64,000 bases of DNA from Nonomuraea thailandensis. Lineage in GTDB: Bacteria > Actinomycetota > Actinomycetes > Streptosporangiales > Streptosporangiaceae. Under the pieces are notes generated by a model. That model saw nothing but the letters and a program-made list of their open reading frames with translations, had not been told where the DNA came from and ran no database searches. The DNA lies in contig NZ_JAMZEB010000002.1 of the NCBI RefSeq assembly GCF_024172165.1, positions 3,493,501 to 3,557,500 on the forward strand. The letters run 5' to 3'. Positions 7,545-14,993 of this stretch are shown one piece after another. A program made the position numbers and the translations under genes. How positions within the stretch are numbered: the first letter of the stretch is position 1; each line of letters starts with the position of its first letter.

Positions 7545-9249
7545 CATCCAGACGATCCAGGCGGGCGAGCAGACGATCGCCGTCCGCAAGGACCTGCGGG
7601 TGCCGATGCGTGACGGCGTCCCCCTCGCCGTGGACGCCTACCATGGCGTCGGCGACAAGCCGCGGCCGGCACTGGTGGCGATGAGCGCCTACGGCAAGGA
7701 GTTGCAGGCCCTCGCCCTCACCACGCCGCCGCAGCGCCGTCCCAGCCCGATGTGGGACGGCTGCATCGAGGCCGGCGACATCACGCGTGTCGTCAAGGAG
7801 GACTACGTCCACGTCATCGGCGACATGCGCGGCACCGGCGACTCCGGCGGCGTGATGATCGGCAACTACAACGCCGGCGGAGTCCCTCAGGGCCAGGACC
7901 TGTACGACCTCATCGAATGGGTCGCCGCCCAGCCGTGGTGCGACGGAAACGTCGGCATGATCGGCATCTCCTACTTCGGGTCGATGCAGGTGCTCGCCGC
8001 GGCCGAGCGGCCGCCGCACCTGAAGGCGATCTTCGTCAGCGGTGGCCACTTCGACTTCTACCAGACCACCTACCACGGCGGCGTCATGTGGTTCATGCCG
8101 CGGGCCGCCCGCGAAGGGCGCGGCGGCGACTCCGGCATCGCGCACACGAACGTCAGGTCGCGCATGCAGGAGATCCACTCCCCGGAGGAGCTCAAGAAAC
8201 TGGTCGACGAGCGCCTCCAAGACCCCGACGTGGCCGCCTGGCCGAACCTCGTGCACGTGCTGAAATACCCCAAGAACCGCGAACTCTGGTTCGACATCGT
8301 GATGAACCACCTCGACGGGCCGTGGTACGAGGAGCGCAACCCCATCACGCTGGCACGGAACATCGACATCCCGGTCTACCTGCAGATCGACCAGGGACGC
8401 GGCTGGACGGTCGACGGCCACATCGAGCTGTTCGACGTGCTGACGGGCCCCAAGAAGCTGGACATCGGCTCCTACCCGCCGATGCAGTCGCGCCCCTGGA
8501 TCGAGGAGCACGACAAGATGTTTCGCTGGTACGACTACTGGCTCAAGGGTATCGACAACGGCATCATGGACGAGCCCGCCGTGAGCGTCTTCGTCGAGGG
8601 CTCGCGCCAGGTGGTCACCGCCGAGCAGTGGCCGCCGAAGAAGATCGACCACCGGCCGCTGTACCTGCGCCCGCGCCACAAGCTCTCCCCGGAGCCCGAG
8701 CTGATGGGCGCCGAGCACGCCGCCCCCGACGGCTTCTACCAGGCGCCGCTGACCGTGACCGACAAGGTGGAGATCGTCCGCTGGAGCACCGAGCCGTTCG
8801 AGGAGCCCACCGAGCTCATCGGCGCCGGAGCGGCCCATCTGTTCGCCGAGATCGACCAGAACGACACGAACTTCATCATGCGCCTATGGGACGTCGCCCC
8901 GAACGGCAACCGGCAACTGCTCACCACCGGCTTCCTCAAGGCCTCGCACCGCGAGCTGGACGCCCGGACGACCGAGGGTAACCCGTACCACCCACACACC
9001 CGCACCGTGCCGGTGGAACCGGGGAAGATCGAGGAGTACGTCCTGCGGCTCTACCCGTTCGCGGCGACGCTCACCCCCGGCCACCGGCTGGTGGCTGAGC
9101 TGTCCAACGACGAACCCCTGGCCGACGCACACAACGCCCTGCTGCCGCCGGACGCGTTCCACCTGCCGGTGGGCCGCCCCGTCACCCACAAGATCTATCG
9201 TGACGCCTCACACCCGTCGCGGCTCGTGTTGCCTTTCACCAAGAGGTAG
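7537..9249 (+). CDS. CocE/NonD-family serine hydrolase (X-Pro dipeptidyl-peptidase S15-like)
   Basis: A 570-residue protein. The start at ATG 7537 is preferred over the longer open frame from 7225 because it follows AAGGAGG and overlaps the previous gene by only 8 bases. The N-terminal alpha/beta-hydrolase domain has the oxyanion region GDMRGTGDSGG and the nucleophile motif GMIGISYFGSMQ. A cap region follows, then FRWYDYWLKGIDNG, and a C-terminal jelly-roll domain typical of the PepX C-terminal family with LRLYPFAATLTPGHRL. CocE and NonD hydrolyse esters (cocaine, nonactin). This is the last gene of the hydrolase run; an ester or amide substrate is likely. Confidence 0.88.
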   Translation: MADIQTIQAGEQTIAVRKDLRVPMRDGVPLAVDAYHGVGDKPRPALVAMSAYGKELQALALTTPPQRRPSPMWDGCIEAGDITRVVKEDYVHVIGDMRGTGDSGGVMIGNYNAGGVPQGQDLYDLIEWVAAQPWCDGNVGMIGISYFGSMQVLAAAERPPHLKAIFVSGGHFDFYQTTYHGGVMWFMPRAAREGRGGDSGIAHTNVRSRMQEIHSPEELKKLVDERLQDPDVAAWPNLVHVLKYPKNRELWFDIVMNHLDGPWYEERNPITLARNIDIPVYLQIDQGRGWTVDGHIELFDVLTGPKKLDIGSYPPMQSRPWIEEHDKMFRWYDYWLKGIDNGIMDEPAVSVFVEGSRQVVTAEQWPPKKIDHRPLYLRPRHKLSPEPELMGAEHAAPDGFYQAPLTVTDKVEIVRWSTEPFEEPTELIGAGAAHLFAEIDQNDTNFIMRLWDVAPNGNRQLLTTGFLKASHRELDARTTEGNPYHPHTRTVPVEPGKIEEYVLRLYPFAATLTPGHRLVAELSNDEPLADAHNALLPPDAFHLPVGRPVTHKIYRDASHPSRLVLPFTKR

Positions 9250-9299
9250 CCGGCGAGATCGTGTCGGAGTGCCGGTGCCCACGACGATGTCAGGCCACG

Positions 9300-9388
9300 G
9301 CCGCCTGGACGCCGGCGCGCCGACGGTGAGGCGCGAGTCGCCGTCGTGGGCGACGGAGCCCCCGTCGGCGCGCCGGCATCCAGGCGGC
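9300..9388. repeat. 27-bp near-perfect inverted repeat with internal hairpin
   Basis: The arms at 9300-9326 and 9362-9388 are reverse complements with one mismatch. The 35-base spacer contains a smaller inverted pair, GTCGCC and GGCGAC. The element sits between the convergent CocE-type and doxX-like genes. It would form a very strong hairpin in RNA from either strand, so it may be a bidirectional terminator, but the stem is long for that and a small mobile palindromic element is possible. There is no U-tract. Confidence 0.6.
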
Positions 9389-9467
9389 GCGTACGGGGCA
9401 GGGCCGAAGCGGTTCGAGGCGATCGTGCAGACCTGCGGACCTCGGCGGCTCAGCCCTTCATGCGGGG

Positions 9468-9884
9468 TTATGACGTGGCCGTTTTGTGCTTCCGGTTCAT
9501 CCAGAGCTTGTCGACGGCCAGGGCTCCGCCGCCGCTGAAGGTGAGGACGAGGGCGCCGACGAGAAGGGTGAGACAGAGCTCGCTCGCCTTCCATCCCTTG
9601 GGGCCCTGCACGAAGAAGATGGCGCCCATCATGTCGATGGCGAGCATGACGCCTACCAAGGGCAACCCGGCGCCGAGGATGATGGCAGCGCCCCCGACCA
9701 CTTCGAGGAGGAGCACCGCGGGCGCGGCGATCACGGCCAGCGGGATGCCGAGGGAGTCGAAGTAGTCGATGGTGCCGCCGACACCGCGCTCGTTGAGCTT
9801 CTCGAGCCCGTGGACGATGAAGATCGTCCCGATGGCTAGGCGGGCCAGAAGCAGGGAGACGGACCTTGCTTGGTCGAGCTTCAT
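9468..9884 (-). CDS. DoxX-family membrane protein
   Basis: A 138-residue protein with four predicted hydrophobic helices. The first carries the family-typical LLARLAIGTIFIVHGLEKL, followed by a short loop and ALLLLEVVGGAAIILG-like segments (here PAVLLLEVVGGAAIILGAG). The start at 9884 is chosen because AGGAGA lies 7 bases upstream; the frame remains open to 9968 without a better start. DoxX proteins are associated with redox and thiol stress in some actinobacteria, but most have no known role. The gene is monocistronic as far as the sequence shows and is not obviously linked to the hydrolase operon that converges on it. Confidence 0.85.
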   Translation of the reverse strand: MKLDQARSVSLLLARLAIGTIFIVHGLEKLNERGVGGTIDYFDSLGIPLAVIAAPAVLLLEVVGGAAIILGAGLPLVGVMLAIDMMGAIFFVQGPKGWKASELCLTLLVGALVLTFSGGGALAVDKLWMNRKHKTATS

Positions 9885-10126
9885 TGGCTTTCTCCTGATC
9901 GAGTCTTGCGGGTTGTCCGAAGTGAATCTGAGCGGGAGCGATGAAGGTGATGTGAGCACGCGGATCACTTACGTGCCCGCGACCTCCAGCCAGACGGCCC
10001 GCACAGGAACAAGAGCTCGGTAACCTCAACCCCGCCCGTGGCCGAAGGTCCAGGCTGCACGAGGTCAGCCCGAGTACGGTCCTGAATGCACCACAGGTGG
10101 AGGAGCCCCACGCCAGCGCGATCGAG

Positions 10127-11296
10127 CTAAGCGAACGTGATGCAGTCCGGATTCGGAACGGGCATGGATGTGCCGGTGCTGGTCAGCTTCCCGGATCGCG
10201 GGTCGATGCTGAACAGGTTGACGGTGCTGCTTGCCTGATTCGCTACGAGCATCCACCGGTTGCTGCGATGGATCGTGAAGCTCCACGGCGTCAGGCCGCC
10301 GCTGGGTATGCGCTGGACGACGGTGAGCCGGCCGGTTCGCCGGTCGGCCGCGAAGACGACGATGGCGTTCTCGCTGCCCCGGCTCGTGGCGTAGACGAAG
10401 CGGCCGTCGCGGCTCATGCCCAGTTCGCCCCCGCTCTTGACGCCGGTGTAGTCAGGCGCGACGACGGACAGGCTCTGGCCGAGCGTGAGCTGTCCTGTCC
10501 TGGCGTTCCAGTCGAGGACGTGAAGGTCCGCGGTCAGCTCGTTGAGCAGGTAGACGGTCCGGCCATGGGGATGGAACAGCACGCGTCTGGGGCCCGAACC
10601 CGGCTGCACCGCGTAGGGGAGCGGGCCGTCGGACAGCGCGCGGGTCCTGCGGTCGAAGCGGTGGACGAAGACGCGGTCCGCGCCGAGATCCGGGACCAAC
10701 GCGAATCGGCCGCTCGGATCCACGATCACGTGATGGGGGTGCGGGCTTGTCTGGCGCGGGTGGGGCCCGGAGCCGGTGTGCACCACGACGGAGGCCGGAG
10801 AGCCGATGCCGCCATCGTCGAGGATGGGCATGGCGACGGTCAGCCCCGCCGCGAAATGCGCCACCAGAACGGTGCCCGAGGGCCGGTCGATGCCGATGTA
10901 CGACAGGCCGCCGGGGGTGCCCGCGCTGTCGCTCGTCGCCTGACCGATCAGGTCGACGGCGCCGGTCGACCGGTTGACCCGGAACGCGGAGACCGTGCCG
11001 CCGGCGTCGCCGCTGCCGACGTAGAGAACCGGCATGGAGGGGTGTTTGACCTGCCAGCTCGAGTTCACCTGAGCCGCGACGCCGAACGAGGTCATGGTCC
11101 CGCCGACGGGATCGAACCGGGCGCCGGTCACCTGGGTGCCTCGCCACGTTCCGACGTAGAGGAGTTCCTGCTTCGAGTTCGAGGAAGCGTTCGCGCCCTG
11201 CGTGCCCAGGAGCACTGGCGCGGCGGCGGATGCCGCCAATACGCCCAGCACCTGTCTGCGGGCCGGTCGCCAATCCTCGTTTGCGGAGTCCGACAT
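10127..11296 (-). CDS. Tat-exported lactonase-family seven-bladed beta-propeller
   Basis: The open frame runs to 11419, but the ATG at 11296 (MSDSANEDWRPARRQVLGV) follows GAGAGG and places a twin-arginine signal correctly at the N-terminus: RRQVLGVLAASAAAPVLL then cleavage around ANA. The mature part has repeated blade motifs such as HHVIVDPSGRFALVPDLG, RRVLFHPHGRTVYLLNE and LGMSRDGRFVYATSRG. This is the pattern of the lactonase family (6-phosphogluconolactonase-like, PF10282). It is 389 residues long, close to family size. Export suggests an extracellular role, so it is unlikely to be the pentose-phosphate enzyme. It is divergent from the region 2 operon. Confidence 0.85.
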   Translation of the reverse strand: MSDSANEDWRPARRQVLGVLAASAAAPVLLGTQGANASSNSKQELLYVGTWRGTQVTGARFDPVGGTMTSFGVAAQVNSSWQVKHPSMPVLYVGSGDAGGTVSAFRVNRSTGAVDLIGQATSDSAGTPGGLSYIGIDRPSGTVLVAHFAAGLTVAMPILDDGGIGSPASVVVHTGSGPHPRQTSPHPHHVIVDPSGRFALVPDLGADRVFVHRFDRRTRALSDGPLPYAVQPGSGPRRVLFHPHGRTVYLLNELTADLHVLDWNARTGQLTLGQSLSVVAPDYTGVKSGGELGMSRDGRFVYATSRGSENAIVVFAADRRTGRLTVVQRIPSGGLTPWSFTIHRSNRWMLVANQASSTVNLFSIDPRSGKLTSTGTSMPVPNPDCITFA

Positions 11297-11752
11297 TGTT
11301 GCGCTGACCTCTCTGTTCGCGAACGAACACAGGCGAGCGACCAGCCGCGCCATCCAGATGAACGCCGAACACCAACCCCAGTGGGCCACAGTCTGTGACC
11401 GGACGCGGTTGTTCGTCAACCGCCTGGTGACTGTTCGCAGCGCAATCTCAGGTTCCGCGATCTGACGACTCCTGCGGAGCGGGCAGGGCCACGCAGGTGA
11501 GGCGGGGATTGTGGGACGACCATCACAACGGAATCGAAGGAGTTGCTGACCGTATCTTGCGGATACATGTCGCCGCTGTTACGTTTCGCTCATCGCTTGT
11601 CGGACAATCCAATGTGTCGAGCGACAGGCGAGAGACCACCGTGCGAACGCCAACGCACCCACCCCGAGCCAGATGTAGAGCGCGGATGCGCCACCCGGAC
11701 ACCCCCGCTCTGGCCTCCCCTACCCGTCCCCCAGGCGGTCAAGGAGCACACA
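11297..11752. promoter_or_regulatory. Divergent intergenic region between the propeller gene and the catabolic operon
   Basis: No convincing gene is seen in these 456 bases. They must hold the promoters of the propeller gene (minus) and of the long catabolic operon (plus). Two palindromes stand out: GTTCGCGAAC at 11316-11325, just upstream of the propeller start, and TTGTCGGACAA at 11597-11607, about 145 bases upstream of the ABC ATPase start. I could not place -35/-10 hexamers with confidence. Confidence 0.5.
11597..11607. promoter_or_regulatory. TTGTCGGACAA palindrome, candidate GntR/FCD operator
   Basis: TTGTC-G-GACAA is a perfect inverted repeat around one central base. Operators of FadR/FCD-type GntR regulators commonly have the form TNGTNNNACNA, and this site matches it. 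The operon it precedes encodes a GntR/FCD regulator at 21232-21927. The link is inference. Confidence 0.45.
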
Positions 11753-12532
11753 TTGTCCAACGATCAGCCAGACGCGCTCCGCTTGGAGGGCGTCACCCTA
11801 GAGTTTCCCGGTGCTCATCAGCCGGCCATCAAGGACGTGTCGTTCCAGGTCGGACGCGGCAAGTTCGTCGCCGTGATCGGGCCCAGCGGGTGCGGTAAGA
11901 GCACCATCCTCAACCTGGCCGCGGGGCTGCTGTCGCCGACGCAGGGCGAGGTCCACTTCGACGGCCGGCCGGTCACCGGGGTCAACTCCGAGGCCGCGTA
12001 CGTGACCCAGCAGGCAAACCTGCTGCCCTGGCTCAGCGTCAGGGGCAACATCGGCCTGGCGCTGAAGTTCCGCAAGGTTCCGAAAGAGGAGCGGAACGAG
12101 AAGATCGCTCACTGGGTGAACAGGGTCGGGCTCACCGGATTCGAGGACCACTTTCCCCGGGAGCTGTCCGGCGGCATGCAGAAACGCGTCGCGATCGCGC
12201 GAGCGCTGATCTACGAGCCCTCCATCGTGCTGATGGACGAGCCTTTCGGCCCGCTGGACGCCATCACCCGGCTCAAGCTCCAGCAGGACCTGCTCAACCT
12301 GTGGGAGAAGGAGAACGGCACGCTCGTCTTCGTCACTCACGACCTCAACGAGGCCATCTACCTCGCCGACGAGGTCATCGTGATGTCCGAGGGACCGGGC
12401 ACGATCCGCCGCGTGCTGCATGTGCCCTTCGAGCGCCCGCGCCAGATCAGCACCCTCGTCGAGTCACCGGAGTTCGCCGAGATCTACAACGACCTCTGGA
12501 GCCTGTTCAGGTCCGAGCACGCCACCGCATGA
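11753..12532 (+). CDS. ABC transporter ATP-binding protein, NitT/TauT (SsuB/TauB) type
   Basis: A 259-residue ABC ATPase. Walker A is GPSGCGKST, the Q-loop region reads YVTQQANLLPW, the signature is LSGGMQKR, Walker B is VLMDEPFG and the H-loop is VFVTHDLNEA. These details match importers of nitrate, taurine and sulfonates. The start is a TTG at 11753, which follows AAGGAG by 6 bases; there is no ATG or GTG in a suitable place and the frame upstream has no coding character. It energises the importer whose binding protein and permease are encoded about 9-11 kb downstream (21959-23886) at the other end of the same operon. Confidence 0.9.
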   Translation: MSNDQPDALRLEGVTLEFPGAHQPAIKDVSFQVGRGKFVAVIGPSGCGKSTILNLAAGLLSPTQGEVHFDGRPVTGVNSEAAYVTQQANLLPWLSVRGNIGLALKFRKVPKEERNEKIAHWVNRVGLTGFEDHFPRELSGGMQKRVAIARALIYEPSIVLMDEPFGPLDAITRLKLQQDLLNLWEKENGTLVFVTHDLNEAIYLADEVIVMSEGPGTIRRVLHVPFERPRQISTLVESPEFAEIYNDLWSLFRSEHATA

Positions 12533-12545
12533 AGAGGCGACAGCA

Positions 12546-13139
12546 TTGATATCGATCACAGAAGAGATCGCCGTTCCAAGTCCGCCGGCCCGCGTCTGGG
12601 AGGTCATCTCCAATCCCACGGAAGTCGTGTCCTGCATCAGCGGGGCCGAACTCGGGGCGGCTCACGACGACGGCTCGTTCGACGGGACGCTGGTCGTCAA
12701 GTTCGGGGCGGTGCGCGTCAAGTTCGCCGCCCGGGTCACGCTGGAGCTGACCGAGGATCAGCTCGAGGGCCGGTTGTCGGCGCGCGGCCGAGACGGCCAG
12801 CGGGCCACCCGCTTCACTGCGGAGGCTACGTTCCGGGTGATGCAGGGCGACGGTCCCGGCAAGGCTCGGGTGGCCGTGACCGGCGAGATCACCATCAACG
12901 GCAAGCTCGCCTCGCTGGTGGAGTCGGGTGCCGGGGCCGTGGTCGCGCGGATGACGAAGGAGTTCTCGGAGCAACTGGTCCAGCTGTGCGCCGGCCAGGC
13001 CGCCGTCGAGGCCGATACTGCCGCCGCGATCGCTGAGACACCGCGGCCCACCGGCCTGTTCGCCCGGCTGCGGGCCTGGTGGATGCGTCGCTTCACACAC
13101 CCCAGAAAGGCAGGCAATGCCCATGCCCAGGCTGAATAG
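12546..13139 (+). CDS. CoxG-like SRPBCC-family protein
   Basis: A 197-residue protein from a TTG start 13 bases after the ATPase gene (GAAGAGGCGACAGCA precedes it). The first 150 residues fit the SRPBCC lipid-binding fold of carbon monoxide dehydrogenase subunit G: ISITEEIAVPSPPARVWEVI, then CISGAEL and a GKLASLVESGAGAVVARM helix. The C-terminal tail contains an amphipathic, Trp-rich segment (LFARLRAWWMRRF), which could anchor the protein to the membrane as in CoxG. No CO dehydrogenase or molybdenum hydroxylase genes are in the window, so its role here, perhaps binding a hydrophobic substrate, is unknown. Confidence 0.8.
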   Translation: MISITEEIAVPSPPARVWEVISNPTEVVSCISGAELGAAHDDGSFDGTLVVKFGAVRVKFAARVTLELTEDQLEGRLSARGRDGQRATRFTAEATFRVMQGDGPGKARVAVTGEITINGKLASLVESGAGAVVARMTKEFSEQLVQLCAGQAAVEADTAAAIAETPRPTGLFARLRAWWMRRFTHPRKAGNAHAQAE

Positions 13140-13980
13140 GGTGATCAGCGGCTTGGCGGAGGGGAGGCACGTCTTCGCCTCCTTCGCCGCGGCCGACCCG
13201 TCGATCGCCGTCGAGTTCAGCACCACCGACTACGACGCCCTGGTCTTCGAGACCGAGCACAAGCCGTGGGACGCCATCGCGCTCCGGGACAGCCTGCAGT
13301 ACCTGCTGAACCGGCGCCAGATCTTCGGCGCGGACAGCCTCGCGGCCCCGATCGCCCCCCTCGTCAGGGTCCCGACCAACGGTGGCGAGAAGGCACAGTG
13401 GCACGCCAAACAGGCCTTGGACCTGGGCGCCTACGGCATCGTCTGGCCTCACGTCACGTCGGTGCGCGAGGCGTACAACGCGGTCGCGGCCTGCCGTTAC
13501 CCCCGGCTGCCTGACACCCCTCTCTACGAGCCTGCCGGCGTGCGCGGCGACAGCCCGGCCGCGGCGGCACGCTACTGGGGCGTCTCGGCCAAGGAGTACT
13601 ACGCCAGGAGCGACGTGTGGCCGCTCGACCCGGACGGCGAGATCCTGGTGGCGATCATGATCGAGAGCCGGCGTGGCGTCGAGAGCCTGCCGGACATCCT
13701 CGACCAGGTCCCGGGCATCGGCCTGGTCATCCCCGGCGAGGGCGATCTGAGCCAGGAGCTCGGCGTGCCCCGCCAGTACGACCATCCGCGCGTCGCGGAG
13801 TCCAAGCGCCGCATCCTCGAGGTCTGCACCGAGCGGGGGGTCGCCGTCGGTCATCCCCACGTCACGGCGGACAACGTCAAGCAGGTGCTGGACGACGGCT
13901 ACCGGTTCCTGATGACGGCCCCGGTGCGGTCGTATCCGGGCCTGGAACTGGGCCGGACGCTCACGAGGAGCATTTCGTGA
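13117..13980 (+). CDS. HpcH/HpaI-family class II aldolase
   Basis: A 287-residue TIM-barrel aldolase of the 2,4-dihydroxyhept-2-ene-1,7-dioate/citrate lyase family. Seen: FETEHKPWD at the usual (D/E)xEH site, PLVRVP with the substrate-binding Arg, LGAYGIVWPHV at the position of GAxGVIxPxV, and the metal ligands in IMIESRRG (Glu) and GEGDLSQELG (Asp). Such enzymes cleave 4-hydroxy-2-oxo acids to pyruvate plus an aldehyde or oxo acid. Next to a LigJ-like hydratase it could cleave 4-carboxy-4-hydroxy-2-oxoadipate or a similar product. It overlaps coxG-like by 23 bases and the next gene by GTGA. Confidence 0.85.
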   Translation: MPMPRLNRVISGLAEGRHVFASFAAADPSIAVEFSTTDYDALVFETEHKPWDAIALRDSLQYLLNRRQIFGADSLAAPIAPLVRVPTNGGEKAQWHAKQALDLGAYGIVWPHVTSVREAYNAVAACRYPRLPDTPLYEPAGVRGDSPAAAARYWGVSAKEYYARSDVWPLDPDGEILVAIMIESRRGVESLPDILDQVPGIGLVIPGEGDLSQELGVPRQYDHPRVAESKRRILEVCTERGVAVGHPHVTADNVKQVLDDGYRFLMTAPVRSYPGLELGRTLTRSIS

Positions 13981-14993
13981 TCATTGATTGTCACGGCCAT
14001 TTCACCACCGCCCCGCCGGCCCTCGGGCAGTGGCGGGAGCGGCAGATCCGAGCATTCGAGGACTCGGGCGCCCGCGTGTCGCCCGAGGAGCTCGTCATCA
14101 CCGACGACGAGATCAGAGCGGCCATCGAAGGGGGCCAGCTCAAGCTGCAACAGGAGCGCGGCACGGACCTGACCATCTTCTCACCCGGGGCGGGGAAGAT
14201 GGCACACCACTACGGCGACGAGCAGACCAGCCTCGACTGGTCCCGGGTGAGCAACGACCTGATCGCCCGCGTGTGCTCGCTCTTCCCCGGCAGGTTCATC
14301 GGGGCCTGCCAGCTCCCGCAGTCGCCCGGCGAAGGCCTGGCCGCTTCCATCGGCAACTGCGTCGAAGAGCTGGAGCGCTGCGTCGAGGAGCTGGGCTTCG
14401 TGGGCTGCCTGCTCAACCCGGATCCCTCCGACGGCTACTGGCAGGCGCCCCCCTTGACCGACCGGGTGTACTACCCGCTCTACGAGAAGCTGGTCGAGCT
14501 CGACGTACCGGCGATGATCCACGTCGCGATGTCGCGCAACCCCGCCCTGCAGGGCACCTGCGCGCACTATCTCAACGGCGACACCGCCGCGTTCATGCAG
14601 CTGTTGATGTCGGACTTGTTCGCTGATTTTCCGACTTTGAAGCTCGTTCTGCCGCATGGCGGCGGTGCCGTGCCCTATCACTGGGGCCGCTATCGCGGCT
14701 TCATGATCGATCAGGGCCGGCCACCGCTGGAAGAGGCGGTGCTGAACAACGTCTTCTTTGATACCTGCGTGTACCACAAGCGCGGGCTGGAACTGCTCCT
14801 CGACGTGATCCCGCAGGAGAACATCTTGTTCGCCTCCGAGATGATCGGCGCCGTCCGCTCGGTGGACCCCGAGACCGGACGGCGGTTCGACGACACCAAA
14901 CACCTCCTGGACTCCATCGGCACGGTGAGCGATGCCGTCTACGGCGACAACGCGCTGCGTGTGTTCGCAAGGCTCAAGGGGGCTCTGAAGTGA
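13977..14993 (+). CDS. LigJ-like 4-oxalomesaconate hydratase (amidohydrolase superfamily)
   Basis: A 338-residue protein from a GTG overlapping the aldolase stop. It begins MIIDCHGHFTTAPPALGQWR, very like LigJ of the protocatechuate 4,5-cleavage pathway (IIDCHGHYT...). It keeps HxH in the first strand and PAMIHVAMSRNP at the middle His. At the end it has ILFASEMIGAVRSVDP, with Glu where most amidohydrolases have the catalytic Asp. That Glu is a feature of LigJ. The reaction of LigJ is hydration of 4-oxalomesaconate to 4-carboxy-4-hydroxy-2-oxoadipate. The aldolase just upstream is a suitable next step. Exact substrate is inference. Confidence 0.85.
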   Translation: MIIDCHGHFTTAPPALGQWRERQIRAFEDSGARVSPEELVITDDEIRAAIEGGQLKLQQERGTDLTIFSPGAGKMAHHYGDEQTSLDWSRVSNDLIARVCSLFPGRFIGACQLPQSPGEGLAASIGNCVEELERCVEELGFVGCLLNPDPSDGYWQAPPLTDRVYYPLYEKLVELDVPAMIHVAMSRNPALQGTCAHYLNGDTAAFMQLLMSDLFADFPTLKLVLPHGGGAVPYHWGRYRGFMIDQGRPPLEEAVLNNVFFDTCVYHKRGLELLLDVIPQENILFASEMIGAVRSVDPETGRRFDDTKHLLDSIGTVSDAVYGDNALRVFARLKGALK

